A stretch of DNA of 64,000 bases from Chitinilyticum aquatile DSM 21506 (GCF_000430805.1 NZ_AUMS01000004.1:310001-374000), one strand, 5' to 3'. Counted from the first letter of the stretch, positions 23,967 through 33,148 are shown. Program-made: numbers and translations. The notes: generated by a model not told the origin, from the letters alone.

Positions 23967-24896
23967 ATGTCGATTCGTTTGTTGCCGGCCCTGCTGGGCA
24001 CCTTGCTGCTCTCCGCCTGCCAGGGGGATGCGCCGCCGCAGGTGAAAACCGGGCCGGCTGGTGGTGTACTGTTCGACGATTTCAGCTACGCCGGCATTGC
24101 TGAACTGGCGCCGCACGGCTGGATCATGCGCACTGCGCGCGGCTGGCCCGGCGTGGAAAACGCCGCCTGGGGCGAGGCCTCGTTCAGCCTGCACGACGAC
24201 GCGGATGTGCTCGGCAATCGCGTGCTGCGCATGACGTCGCAGACCGACGGCACGGCGGCCGGCACGCGCCAGTCGCAGCTGTGCCACGCGCGCAAATACC
24301 TGGCCGGCACCTATGCCGCGCGCGTGCGCTTTACCGATGCGCCGGTCAGCGGGCCGAATGGCGATGAGGTCGTGCAGACCTTTTACACGATCAGCCCGCT
24401 GGAGAAGGATCTCGACCCGAACTACAGCGAGCTGGATCATGAATACCTGCCCAACGGCGGCTGGGGTACGCACGGGGCTACGCATTTCAATACGTCGTGG
24501 GAAACCGTGCGGCTCGATCCGTGGAAGGCCTACAACCAGTTCGCGCGTCGCCCCGGATCGCTGGCCGGCTGGCATGTGCTGCTGATCCAGGTGGCTGATG
24601 GCAAGATCAATTACTACCTCGACCGCGAGCACTTGGCCACGCACGACGGCAAGGTCTATCCGCGCGTGCCGATGTCGCTGAACTTCAACCTCTGGTTCAC
24701 CCGCGAAGGCATCCGGCCTGGCAATGCGCTGCGCGTGTGGCAGCAGGACATTGACTGGGCCTGGCATGCGCAGGGGCGCATTCTTGATCATGATGCAGTG
24801 CTGGCCGAGGTCGCCGCGCTCCGAAAGGCCGGCAAGGCATTTGCCGATACGGTACCGGCGGCCACGCCGCCGCTGGCCTCGCCGTGCAATATGTAG
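23967..24896 (+). CDS. GH16-like lipoprotein (concanavalin-A-type fold)
   Basis: The 309-aa protein has a lipoprotein signal with lipobox LLSAC (Cys at about 19). The segment SELDHEYLPNGGWG contains the ExDxE catalytic signature of glycoside hydrolase family 16, here ELDHE, and the surrounding strands (TYAARVRF, WHVLLIQVADGKINYYLD, SLNFNLWF) fit the GH16 jelly roll. Family 16 enzymes cut beta-1,3/1,4-glucans, agars or related polymers, but the substrate cannot be told from this. The start follows AAGGAG. No carbohydrate-transport genes are adjacent. Confidence 0.7.
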   Translation: MSIRLLPALLGTLLLSACQGDAPPQVKTGPAGGVLFDDFSYAGIAELAPHGWIMRTARGWPGVENAAWGEASFSLHDDADVLGNRVLRMTSQTDGTAAGTRQSQLCHARKYLAGTYAARVRFTDAPVSGPNGDEVVQTFYTISPLEKDLDPNYSELDHEYLPNGGWGTHGATHFNTSWETVRLDPWKAYNQFARRPGSLAGWHVLLIQVADGKINYYLDREHLATHDGKVYPRVPMSLNFNLWFTREGIRPGNALRVWQQDIDWAWHAQGRILDHDAVLAEVAALRKAGKAFADTVPAATPPLASPCNM

Positions 24897-24980
24897 GCTG
24901 CGCTGCAGGTAAAGCGCAAGCGCGGGCAAGCATGACAGGGGAATGGCTGGCAGACTGGCGGGGTGTTCCGGAGTGCCGTC

Positions 24981-25478
24981 ATGCCGATCAAGCCCCTCGA
25001 AAATATCACCGCCATCATCCCTTTCATGCCGCTGCTAGGCCATGCCGAATTTGACAGCTACAACCATGCCGATCCTACGCATCGCGGCTGGCTGACTGAC
25101 CGCATTGACCAGCACCTCTACTGCGACACCCGTTTCTTTGGCGCCACTGCCGAGGATGGTACTCCCCTTGGCGTCATTGCCGCCTGGGTCGAGCCGCGCC
25201 CGCCTGGCATTCTGGAAGATTATCCCTGTGCCGAAATCCGGCAGTTTGCCGTTGCTGCCGGGCACCGGCGTCAGGGTATCGGCACAAAGTTGCTGCAGCA
25301 CCTTGAGGCCGAATTGCGGCAACAGCAGGTGTATTGCGTTTACCTGCACACCTATCCGGCCGATTATGACGTGATCGCCTGCTATGGCCGGAATGGCTAC
25401 ATGCCGACAGGGCTGGTTCCCGATGTTTACGGCCCGGGGCTTGAGGGCATGCTGTTTCTGCGCAAGGTGCTGCGATAG
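24981..25478 (+). CDS. GNAT-family N-acetyltransferase
   Basis: This 165-aa protein has the GNAT acetyl-CoA-binding signature (QFAVAAGHRRQGIGTKLLQHLEAE, in part) followed by VYLHTYPADYDVIACYGRNGY, typical of motif B. The acceptor is unknown. The start at 24981 is placed by GGAG nine bases upstream; a start at 24963 would add six residues. The stop is followed after two bases by the palindromic repeat. Confidence 0.85.
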   Translation: MPIKPLENITAIIPFMPLLGHAEFDSYNHADPTHRGWLTDRIDQHLYCDTRFFGATAEDGTPLGVIAAWVEPRPPGILEDYPCAEIRQFAVAAGHRRQGIGTKLLQHLEAELRQQQVYCVYLHTYPADYDVIACYGRNGYMPTGLVPDVYGPGLEGMLFLRKVLR

Positions 25479-25480
25479 CA

Positions 25481-25529
25481 GGGTATGCTTCGGTAGCTAT
25501 TGATTTGAAATGGCTGTGAGGCAATACCC
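25481..25529. repeat. 49-bp palindromic repeat, copy 6
   Basis: It begins two bases after the acetyltransferase stop codon. The right arm GGCTGTGAGGCAATACCC is the family consensus. It lies between convergent genes. Confidence 0.88.
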
Positions 25530-25552
25530 ATTATTGTTTGGTGCCGGCAGCG

Positions 25553-26533
25553 CTAGCCAAAGCGCTGCCGGTAATCCTGCGGCGTGACGCCATATTCGCG
25601 CAGGAAGGCACGGCGCAACGCCTGCTCGTCGCCAAAGCCGCATTGCTGCGCGATCTGTTTCAGGCTGCCGCCCGTCAGCAGCTGGCTGCTGGCCGCCTCA
25701 AGGCGCAGTGCCGTGATGGCGCGTGCCGGGGTTTGCCCGGTCGCGGCGAGGTAGTGACGGGCGAAGCTGCGCGGGCTCATGGCCATCTGCTCGGCCAGCG
25801 TGCCGACATCAAGCGGGCGGTGCAGATTGGCGCGCAGCCACGCGTGCAGGCCGGCAAAGCGCGCGTCGCGGCTCTGGATTGCCAGTGGCTGGATGAATTG
25901 TGATTGTCCGCCGGGGCGCTTGAGAAACACCACCATCTGCCGCGCGATGCGCATCGCCACAGCGTGGCCGAAGTCGTCCTCGACGAGCGCGAGCGCCAGA
26001 TCGATGCCGGCTGAAATGCCGGCGGCAGTCCAGACCATGCCATCGCGCACGAAGAGGGCATCGGCATCAACAAGGATGCTGGCGTCGCGCTGCTGCAATT
26101 GCGCCGTGTATTGCCAGTGGGTCGTTGCGCGGCGGCCCTGCAGCAGCCCGGCTGCCGCCAGGATCAATGCACCGGTGCAGATGCTGCAGACGCGGCGGGC
26201 GCGTACGGCAAGCGCGGGCAACACGGCGGCGACGCTGGCTTCCTCGGGCAAGCCACCGGGGATGATCAGTGTATCGATGGGCGTGGTGGCGAGCCTATCC
26301 AGTGCCACCGTTGCAAAGACTGCACCGGTCGAGGTACGCACCATGCCGCCGGCCAGCGAAGCCAGATGCAGCGCATACGGTATCCGCTCCGCCGTGAAAC
26401 CGTTGCGGTTCGGTTGCGAGAACACTTCGAGCGGGCCGGCAACGTCGAGTACGTTGACGTCGTCATACAGCAGGAAAACGATATTCCTCGCCGTGCCAGA
26501 GTCTGCATGAACCGTTGGAAAGTCATTCGTCAT
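25553..26533 (-). CDS. GlxA/FtrA-type AraC-family regulator with DJ-1/GATase-like domain
   Basis: The 326-aa protein joins an N-terminal DJ-1/PfpI-like domain (about 15-190, with IIPGGLPEE and VCSICTGALILAAAG holding the nucleophile-elbow Cys) to a C-terminal AraC DNA-binding domain (about 225-325: LAEQMAMSPRSFARHYLAATGQTPARA in part, CGFGDEQALRRAF). Such regulators (FtrA, GbdR, ArgR-type) usually act on amino-acid or quaternary-amine metabolism. It is divergent from the HDOD gene. Confidence 0.88.
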   Translation of the reverse strand: MTNDFPTVHADSGTARNIVFLLYDDVNVLDVAGPLEVFSQPNRNGFTAERIPYALHLASLAGGMVRTSTGAVFATVALDRLATTPIDTLIIPGGLPEEASVAAVLPALAVRARRVCSICTGALILAAAGLLQGRRATTHWQYTAQLQQRDASILVDADALFVRDGMVWTAAGISAGIDLALALVEDDFGHAVAMRIARQMVVFLKRPGGQSQFIQPLAIQSRDARFAGLHAWLRANLHRPLDVGTLAEQMAMSPRSFARHYLAATGQTPARAITALRLEAASSQLLTGGSLKQIAQQCGFGDEQALRRAFLREYGVTPQDYRQRFG

Positions 26534-26599
26534 CTCGGTCTCAAAACGTGCATGAAGCTGGGCTATGCTGCCATGAAGTCAGCATGAAAGGGGGCCGTC

Positions 26600-27463
26600 A
26601 TGGCTGCTGTAAGAAGTCCGGACAAACCGGTGGAAGCATTGCGCGAGGATCGTCTGGCGATGTTGCAGGATATCGCCCGGGAACTGGAGGACGACGTCTG
26701 TTTTCCGGTGAGTTTTGATGCGACGGTGCGAATTGGCAGTGTGCTGCGTGATCCTGCTGCCAGGCCGCAGCAGGTGGCCGCGTGTGTCGTGCAGGATCCG
26801 CTCGTGGTGCTTAAGCTTTTGCGCGAAGCGAATCTTCCGCAGAACAATCCGCAGAATGTCTGTCTGTACCGGGTGGATGAAGCCATTGCCCGGCTGGGTA
26901 TGTCCGCCACCCGCAGGCTGATTACGGCCTGCACCGTCGAGCAGCTGGCCCAGATGAAACACCTCAGCCAGTTTGAAGAACTCGCAGGCTACCTCTGGCA
27001 GCACAGCCTGCGCACGGCCGCCATTGCCCGTGTCATTGCCGCCCGCCTGACACGCGTTGACCCCGAGCAGGCCTTTCTGGCCGGGCTGATCCATGATCTG
27101 GGCGTCTTTTACTTGCTGGACCGCGTGTGGCTGTATCCGGAGTTGCAGGAACGCCCGCAGTCGGTGAAGTATCTGGTGATCCAGTGGCATGAGAGCGTGA
27201 ATGCCATTCTGCTCGATAGCCTGGGAGTTCCCGAGGCGCTGGTCGAGGGCGTACGCGAGCATGATCTGCCTCGCCCGCCGCTGGAAAACCCGCGCACGCT
27301 GTCCGATGTGATCTATCTTGCCAACCTGTTTGCCGGCGGGCTGGAAGAATTCCGTCTGCAGGACATGCCCCATGCTGCACCTCCCGAGCTGGCGCTGCCA
27401 AAATTCCAGGCACTGGAGGCGGAATTCACTGTGGCCTGTGCCGAGATACTTGCCACGGCTTAG
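26600..27463 (+). CDS. HDOD-domain signalling protein
   Basis: This 287-aa protein consists largely of an HDOD domain, a metal-less relative of the HD phosphohydrolase fold. The segments DEAIARLGMSATRRLI, LWQHSLRTAAIARVIA and EQAFLAGLIHDLGVFYLL are typical. HDOD proteins are signalling scaffolds and do not usually hydrolyse nucleotides, though an HD-like LIHDLG motif is present here. It has no receiver or GGDEF domain. The stop overlaps the end of the convergent MFS gene by four bases. Confidence 0.82.
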   Translation: MAAVRSPDKPVEALREDRLAMLQDIARELEDDVCFPVSFDATVRIGSVLRDPAARPQQVAACVVQDPLVVLKLLREANLPQNNPQNVCLYRVDEAIARLGMSATRRLITACTVEQLAQMKHLSQFEELAGYLWQHSLRTAAIARVIAARLTRVDPEQAFLAGLIHDLGVFYLLDRVWLYPELQERPQSVKYLVIQWHESVNAILLDSLGVPEALVEGVREHDLPRPPLENPRTLSDVIYLANLFAGGLEEFRLQDMPHAAPPELALPKFQALEAEFTVACAEILATA

Positions 27464-28656
27464 CATGCAGGCCCATCACTCCTACCACGGCTTTTCAGGC
27501 GCTCATACAGGGTCGCGAGCAGGGGCAGCAGCAGCAGCCAGGGTACGAGGGCATTGAGCCTTGCCCAGCCGAACTGCTGCAGCAGCGGCGCTGCGGCCAG
27601 CGATGCGCTTGCCGCCAGAATGCTGGTCGTGAATTCGCTGCACGCCTGTGTTTTGCCGCGCTCGCTGTCGCGGTAACTGAGCGCCAGCAGCGTTGATCCG
27701 GCAACAAACATGAAGTTCCAGCCTACGCCAAGCAGCAGCAGGGCCAGATAGAAGGCCGGCAGCGTCAGCGAGTGGCCGGCAATAAGGCTGGCAGCCAGCA
27801 GCAGGCCCATGCCGGTGAGGGCGAGTGTGCCGGCACCGAAGCGCTGCACCAGCTTGCCGGCAACCAGCGCCGGCGCGAACATGCCGAGCATGTGCCACTG
27901 GATGACGCCGGCTCCATCCGCAATGCCGAAGCCGCAGCCCAGCATCGCCAGCGGCGTCGCCGTCATCACGCAGACCATGATCGCGTAGGCGACCACATTG
28001 TTGGCCAGTGCCGCCACAAACACCGGGCTCCGGATGATGCGGCGCAGCGGGCGCGGTGTTTCTGCTGCTGCATTTTCTGATACGGCACAGGGTGTTGGTC
28101 TGTAGCCAAAATAAATCAAGGCAGCAGTGGCTATACCCATTGCACTGGCGGTCAGATAGGCGCCACCGAACAGCACGCCCGGCAGCCAGCCCTGCGTACT
28201 TTTGGCCAGCCATGGCCCGAGCAATGCCGCAAGTACGCCGCCCGTGAGCACCGTTGCAATCGCCCGCCCCTTGCAGGCAGCTGCCACGCTGTCGGCGGCG
28301 GCCAGCCGGTAGTACTGGGCAAAGGCCTGAAAGCCGCCACTGAACAGGGCCGCCACACAGAGCAAGCCGAAACTGCGCTGCTGCATCGCCAGAAAGGCCA
28401 GCAGGCCGCCGGCTGCACCCAGCAGCGCGCCAGTCAGGAAGCCGCTGCGGCGACCGATGCGCTGCAGCCAGTGTGCGGCAAACAGCGTGGTAATGGCTGC
28501 GGTGAGGATGATCAGCGAAAAGGGCAGTGTCGCCCAGGCCTTGTTGCTGGCGAGCTGCAGCCCGGCCAGCCCCGTGAGCGTGAGCTGGATCGAAATGGCA
28601 ATGGTATACAGCGCTTGGCAAAGCGCCAGAATCCGCACTGAAGCAGGCAGCATCAT
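27460..28656 (-). CDS. MFS transporter
   Basis: The 398-aa protein has about twelve membrane segments and the MFS loop motif WLQRIGRRSGFLTG between segments 2 and 3. It resembles small-molecule efflux MFS proteins, with no substrate evident. The end of segment 6 and the start of the central loop (residues about 173-189) are encoded by a copy of the 49-bp repeat read on the minus strand. Its start overlaps the stop of the HPP-family gene (ATGA), so the two are coupled. Confidence 0.88.
   Translation of the reverse strand: MMLPASVRILALCQALYTIAISIQLTLTGLAGLQLASNKAWATLPFSLIILTAAITTLFAAHWLQRIGRRSGFLTGALLGAAGGLLAFLAMQQRSFGLLCVAALFSGGFQAFAQYYRLAAADSVAAACKGRAIATVLTGGVLAALLGPWLAKSTQGWLPGVLFGGAYLTASAMGIATAALIYFGYRPTPCAVSENAAAETPRPLRRIIRSPVFVAALANNVVAYAIMVCVMTATPLAMLGCGFGIADGAGVIQWHMLGMFAPALVAGKLVQRFGAGTLALTGMGLLLAASLIAGHSLTLPAFYLALLLLGVGWNFMFVAGSTLLALSYRDSERGKTQACSEFTTSILAASASLAAAPLLQQFGWARLNALVPWLLLLPLLATLYERLKSRGRSDGPAC
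28090..28138. repeat. 49-bp palindromic repeat embedded in the MFS reading frame
   Basis: Arms GGGTGTTGGTCTGTAGCC and GCAGCAGTGGCTATACCC around a 13-base loop fit the family geometry exactly. It encodes the sixth membrane segment end and adjoining loop without a stop codon. Confidence 0.7.
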
Positions 28657-29117
28657 GTCGGGCCCCTTGTTGTTGCCGGTAATGCGGCCAGACCGTGATG
28701 ATACAGCCGCGCGGCCACGACCAGCAGCACCGCGCCACTGAGCACCGGTGTCAGCAGGAATGACCAGGGCATGGCGGCGGGGGCCAGTATCACCAGCAGC
28801 GGGTTGGCGCCCGCTGGCGGGTGCAGCGTATCAGTCAGCACCATCAGCGCGATACCAAGCCCGCCTGCAAGTGCCAGCGCAAGCGGCCCGCTACCCAGCA
28901 GGGCCAGCACGAGCAAGCCGGCTGCCGCCGTGAGGAGATGGCCACCGATGACATTGCGGGCACGTGCCAGCGGCGAAGCCGGCAGGGCAAACAGGATTGC
29001 GCAACTCGCGCCAAATGGTGCCATCAGCAAGGGCAGGGAGCTGCTCGACAGCAGTGCCAGCAAGGCCAGTGCCAGTGCGGCACCCATACCTGCGCGCAGG
29101 GCGGGAAACAGCTTCAT
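28653..29117 (-). CDS. HPP-family integral membrane protein
   Basis: This 154-aa protein has about four membrane segments and the HPP signature TLHPPAGANPLLVIL, plus MAPFGASCAILFALPASPLA. HPP proteins are membrane proteins some of which are linked to nitrite transport; the role of bacterial stand-alone copies is poorly known. The ATG at 29117 follows GGAG and fits the family; the longer frame from 29207 would add 30 unlike residues. It is the first gene of a two-gene operon with the MFS transporter. Confidence 0.85.
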   Translation of the reverse strand: MKLFPALRAGMGAALALALLALLSSSSLPLLMAPFGASCAILFALPASPLARARNVIGGHLLTAAAGLLVLALLGSGPLALALAGGLGIALMVLTDTLHPPAGANPLLVILAPAAMPWSFLLTPVLSGAVLLVVAARLYHHGLAALPATTRGPT

Positions 29118-29367
29118 GATCGGATACTCCGCAGCAGTAATGCTTGCAGCATGCAGGATGCCTGCATGGCAGGAATGACAATCATGCATCAGATACTGCC
29201 AGGTCATGAGCGAAGCCAGAGGATGCGGCGGACGGAACTGCGTTGCTGCTGGCTTTCGAATGATTGACGAGTGATTCCTTTGCCTGTGTTCTTGCTTGCT
29301 TGCCTTGCCTGGGTGATGCCGCTACGCTGCAGCGGCCTGTTGCACTCATTCCCATGGAAGGTCCGCT

Positions 29368-30339
29368 ATGTCCTCACTCAGCCAGTATGCCCGTGACACC
29401 CTGAAAAACTGGGTATGGTCCGGCTTTTATCGCAAGGCGGAGCTGTACAGCAGCATGCAGGAGATGCTGGATGAAGAGGGTGAACAAGTCGATGGTGCCG
29501 AGCTGGGCGCGCTGATTGATACTGCGCTGGCCGCCAAACACGAGCAGGAAGCCGGCTGGCCAGCAACCACTGACTGCGAACGGCTCGAACAGGCTTTCCA
29601 GTCACTGCGGCTGGCGGGGATCTGCTGTCTTCACAATGCCGGCTACACGATGTCCGATGGTCATAGTGATGCGGCAGAAATGATGGAGGCTGGCGATGAG
29701 GTCTTCCGTGGTTTCTGTTTCTATCACGGCCAGGATGTTGAACGGGCCATTGCCGGGGATGGCCTGATGCTGGCCTTTGGTGCGCGCAGCGATGATGCCG
29801 GTCAGGCCGTGGCCGTCGCACGGGACATCGTTGCCGCCCTGCAGCAGGCAGGCCTTGCGCCCGAGTGGGATGGCGTGGCGGATACCCGGATTGCCTTGCC
29901 AGCGTTTGCCTGGCAACGCCGTACCGCGTTGCCGCCATCGGCGTTCCAGCCAGTTGCAGAACACCGCTTCGCGAATCCACAGCGACGCTTTCGCGTTTTT
30001 TACTGCTTCTATGGACCGGATATTGCGGCCGAACAGGAAGATGGCGTATTCAAAACGGCAGCGGAAATCGTCAACGAACTGTTTGGCCAAATTCGCAGCG
30101 ACGGCGATTTTGTCGGCCTGCTCGATGAGGAAGGGAATACGCTGCAAATGATTTATGAACAGCAGGAAAGCCACTACTGGGTAGAGGTGCCTGTCGTTGC
30201 CGAGCAGGGGTCCTATGGCCGGGCAGGCAGCGCGGCCGAAATGACCGAGCTGTTTCTGCAATTGCCGGCCTTGTTTGTCCCCGCTGCATTTCCCGGCTTC
30301 CAGTTTGTGAGCTGGGAAAATGACGAGATTGCCGAATGA
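29368..30339 (+). CDS. Uncharacterised protein, DUF6891-like N-terminus
   Basis: The 323-aa soluble protein begins with a region (about 1-150: GICCLHNAGYTMSDGHSDAAE, in part, and GFCFYHGQDVERAI) that resembles DUF6891, a domain of unknown function. The C-terminal half (about 190-323) contains FRVFYCFYGPDI and an acidic MIYEQQESHYWVEVP stretch that I do not recognise. Its stop overlaps the start of the SUKH-like gene by four bases, so both form an operon. Neighbouring SUKH proteins suggest a link to immunity against toxins, but no toxin gene is present. Confidence 0.65.
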   Translation: MSSLSQYARDTLKNWVWSGFYRKAELYSSMQEMLDEEGEQVDGAELGALIDTALAAKHEQEAGWPATTDCERLEQAFQSLRLAGICCLHNAGYTMSDGHSDAAEMMEAGDEVFRGFCFYHGQDVERAIAGDGLMLAFGARSDDAGQAVAVARDIVAALQQAGLAPEWDGVADTRIALPAFAWQRRTALPPSAFQPVAEHRFANPQRRFRVFYCFYGPDIAAEQEDGVFKTAAEIVNELFGQIRSDGDFVGLLDEEGNTLQMIYEQQESHYWVEVPVVAEQGSYGRAGSAAEMTELFLQLPALFVPAAFPGFQFVSWENDEIAE

Positions 30340-31049
30340 TTCTGCCAGCTGCATTGCATGCATACCGGCAGCAGGGGCGTGAATTGCAGCCGGGCGATGC
30401 AGAATTTCGTGGCACTTTTCTGCCGGAAAGCCTGCGTGCCCTGTATGCCGAATCCGATGGCGTACCCTTGCCGGAATACCGCAGCCTGTTGCCCTTCGCG
30501 CAAGCCAGGGACTACGCAAGGATGCTGGCTGATTTGCCGGTGAGCCAGCTACTCGGATTGTGGCCACTGGCTGATGTCACCGGCAGCGATCCTTACTGCC
30601 TGTGCCTGGCGTCGCCCCTGCGTGGTTGTGTTCTGCTCTTGCAGCATGATGATGATTCGACGGTAACGCATTCGTCATTGTCCGGTTTTCTGCACAGCCT
30701 GAGTGATCTTGCCGGTTCTGCCGACGCAGGGCGCTACACGTTCTGCCAGCCCGAGTTTCCTCTGCCTGCCGGAATCATGCAGGCTGCTGACGTGCTCTTT
30801 ACCGGGCAGACGGACGACGAAATCAGGCTGACACTGCTTTCCGCCTGTTCGCCGCAGAGCCTGACCGCCGTTCTTGCCAGTGACGACATGTGGCTGCGTG
30901 AGCGTGCTGCAAATCTGCTTGGCCAGCATGGCTATCTGCCAGCCTGCGCACCGCTGGAGCAGCTCGCCCACGCCGGTGAGCGGCAAGACCACCGTGCGGC
31001 CCGCAAGGCATTTTCAGCAATCCGGCAACTGCATTTTTCCAGACGATGA
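30336..31049 (+). CDS. SMI1/KNR4 (SUKH)-like protein
   Basis: This 237-aa protein has a segment FLPESLRALYAESDGVPLPEY near residue 28 that resembles the SUKH/SMI1 core (a loop after LPxSLRxxY followed by a Gly-rich turn). The rest (about 120-237) is not recognised. SUKH proteins are often immunity proteins for polymorphic or contact-dependent toxins but also have housekeeping roles. It is coupled to the DUF6891-like gene by ATGA. GC content matches the chromosome, unlike the SUKH gene at 41326. Confidence 0.5.
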   Translation: MILPAALHAYRQQGRELQPGDAEFRGTFLPESLRALYAESDGVPLPEYRSLLPFAQARDYARMLADLPVSQLLGLWPLADVTGSDPYCLCLASPLRGCVLLLQHDDDSTVTHSSLSGFLHSLSDLAGSADAGRYTFCQPEFPLPAGIMQAADVLFTGQTDDEIRLTLLSACSPQSLTAVLASDDMWLRERAANLLGQHGYLPACAPLEQLAHAGERQDHRAARKAFSAIRQLHFSRR

Positions 31050-31150
31050 GGCTAGGCCATGCCATGCAGCAAGCAAGGCGATGAATGCTCCGGGTGCTGT
31101 TGATGGTGTGCGCGTGAAGCAAACGATCTGCTAGACTTCGCCGCATCTGC

Positions 31151-31166
31151 TGTTTCACGTGAAACC
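31151..31166. other. parS: parS-like ParB-binding site (one mismatch) at the parE start
   Basis: TGTTTCACGTGAAACC differs from the consensus parS only at the last base. It ends two bases before the parE ATG and occupies the position where a Shine-Dalgarno sequence would be expected. Confidence 0.85.
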
Positions 31167-31167
31167 C

Positions 31168-33147
31168 ATGGCTGCCAATAAAAACCAGTACGACGAATCT
31201 TCGGTCAAGGTGCTCAAGGGGCTGGACCCGGTGCGGCACCGGCCCGGCATGTATACGCGCACGGACAACCCGCTGCACATTTGCCAGGAAGTGATCGACA
31301 ACGCTGCCGATGAAGCGCTGGGAGGCTATGCCACCCAGATCGATGTCACGCTGTACCGCAACCAGACCATGCGTGTTTCGGACAACGGCCGCGGCATTCC
31401 CGTCGGCATTCACCCGGAAGAGGGCGTTCCCACCGTGCAGGTGGTGTTCACGCAACTGCACGCCGGCGGCAAGTTCGACAAGAAATCCGGCGGTGCCTAC
31501 GCGTTTTCCGGTGGTCTGCACGGCGTAGGTGTGTCGGTGACCAACGCGCTGGCAACGCGGCTGGAAGTCGAAGTGAAGCGCGACGGCGAAATCAATCGTC
31601 TCGTTTTCTCTGGCGGTGAAGTGGTCGAGCCGCTGCTGGTCACCGGCAAGGTGGCGAAGAAGGAAACCGGCACGACGGTGTTTGTTGCGCCCGATGCGCA
31701 GTATTTCGATTCGCCGAATATCCCGCAGTCCGAGCTGGAACACCTGCTGAAGTCCAAGGCGGTGCTCTTGCCAGGGCTGGTGGTCAACCTGAATGTGGAA
31801 CTCGCCAGCGGTGAATTCCAGCAGAAAAGCTGGTGCTACCCCGATGGCCTGACCGGCTACCTGAACGAGCAGGTTGCGGGCTATACCATGCTGATCCCGA
31901 TTTTCCAGGGACAGAAATACATCGAGGGCGAGGATGACACGTTCTCGCCAGGCGAAGGTTGCGCCTGGGCGCTGACCTGGACCGAGGACGGCCCGGTGAG
32001 CCGCGAATCGTATGTGAACCTGATTCCGACACCGGCCGGCGGCACGCACGAATCGGGCTTGCGCGACGGCGTGTTCCAGGCGGTGAAGACCTTTATCGAA
32101 TTCCACAGCCTCTTGCCCAAGGGTGTGAAGCTGCTGCCGGAAGATTTGTTCAGCCGCTGTACTTTTGTGTTGTCGGCCAAGGTGCTTGATCCGCAATTCC
32201 AGGGCCAGACCAAGGACAAGCTCACCAGCCGCGATGGCCTGAAGCTGTGTTCGCAGATGGTGAAGTCGCCCTTCGAGCTGTGGCTGAACGAGCACGTTGA
32301 GCTCGGCAAGAAGCTGGCCGAGCTGGCGATCAAGGCGGCGCAGGCGCGGCAGAAGTCCGCGCAGAAGGTCGAGAAGAAGAAATCCGGCGGCGTTGCCGTG
32401 CTGCCTGGCAAGCTCACCGATTGCGCAAGCGAGGAGAGTGCACGCTGCGAGCTGTTTCTCGTCGAGGGCGACTCGGCGGGCGGTTCGGCGAAACTGGGTA
32501 GAGACAAGGATTTCCAGGCGATTCTGCCGCTGCGCGGCAAGGTGCTGAACACCTGGGAAGTCGACAAGGACCAGATCTTTGCCAACAACGAGGTGCACGA
32601 CATTGCGGTGGCCATCGGCGTTGACCCGCACCGGCCGGGTGATACGGCCGACTTGAGCGGGCTGCGCTACGGCAAGATCATCATCATGTCCGATGCGGAC
32701 GTGGATGGCTCGCACATCCAGGTGCTGTTGCTGACGCTGTTCTACCGTCACTTCCCGGGCCTGATTGCCGCTGGCCATGTGTACGTGGCGCAGCCGCCGC
32801 TGTATCGCGTCGACATCGCCGGCAGCGGCAAGAACAAGCCGCCGCGCAAGTTCTATGCGCTGGACGAGGGCGAGCTCACAGCGATTCTCGACAAGCTGCG
32901 TGCCGAGAAGGTGCGCGAAGGCGCGTGGAGCATTTCGCGCTTCAAGGGCCTGGGGGAAATGAACGCCGAGCAATTGTTCGATACCACCATGAACCCGGAT
33001 ACCCGCCGCGTGCTGCGCGTGGGGGTGCCGGATGATGTGTCGGAAAATACCCGCGATCTGATGCACATGCTGATGGGGAAGGGGGAGGCCAGCAGCCGCC
33101 GAGCCTGGCTGGAAGCGCGGGGCAACGAGGTTGAAGCTGATCTGTAA
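31168..33147 (+). CDS. parE: DNA topoisomerase IV subunit B
   Basis: The 659-aa protein has the GHKL ATPase domain (EVIDNAADEALGG near 40, GGLHGVGVSVTNAL near 117), the transducer domain and the TOPRIM domain (EGDSAGGSAKLGRD near 433, SDADVDGSHI near 510). With ParC it decatenates daughter chromosomes. The ATG at 31168 gives the typical start (MAANKNQYDESSV); a GTG at 31159 lies inside the parS site. No good Shine-Dalgarno sequence is visible because that region is the parS palindrome. It is closed by a repeat and a strong terminator. Confidence 0.95.
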   Translation: MAANKNQYDESSVKVLKGLDPVRHRPGMYTRTDNPLHICQEVIDNAADEALGGYATQIDVTLYRNQTMRVSDNGRGIPVGIHPEEGVPTVQVVFTQLHAGGKFDKKSGGAYAFSGGLHGVGVSVTNALATRLEVEVKRDGEINRLVFSGGEVVEPLLVTGKVAKKETGTTVFVAPDAQYFDSPNIPQSELEHLLKSKAVLLPGLVVNLNVELASGEFQQKSWCYPDGLTGYLNEQVAGYTMLIPIFQGQKYIEGEDDTFSPGEGCAWALTWTEDGPVSRESYVNLIPTPAGGTHESGLRDGVFQAVKTFIEFHSLLPKGVKLLPEDLFSRCTFVLSAKVLDPQFQGQTKDKLTSRDGLKLCSQMVKSPFELWLNEHVELGKKLAELAIKAAQARQKSAQKVEKKKSGGVAVLPGKLTDCASEESARCELFLVEGDSAGGSAKLGRDKDFQAILPLRGKVLNTWEVDKDQIFANNEVHDIAVAIGVDPHRPGDTADLSGLRYGKIIIMSDADVDGSHIQVLLLTLFYRHFPGLIAAGHVYVAQPPLYRVDIAGSGKNKPPRKFYALDEGELTAILDKLRAEKVREGAWSISRFKGLGEMNAEQLFDTTMNPDTRRVLRVGVPDDVSENTRDLMHMLMGKGEASSRRAWLEARGNEVEADL

Positions 33148-33148
33148 T

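Noticed and set aside
30823-33066. 747-codon minus-strand frame opposite parE
   Set aside because: It is antisense to an essential conserved gene, has no domain and reflects GC-rich codon structure.
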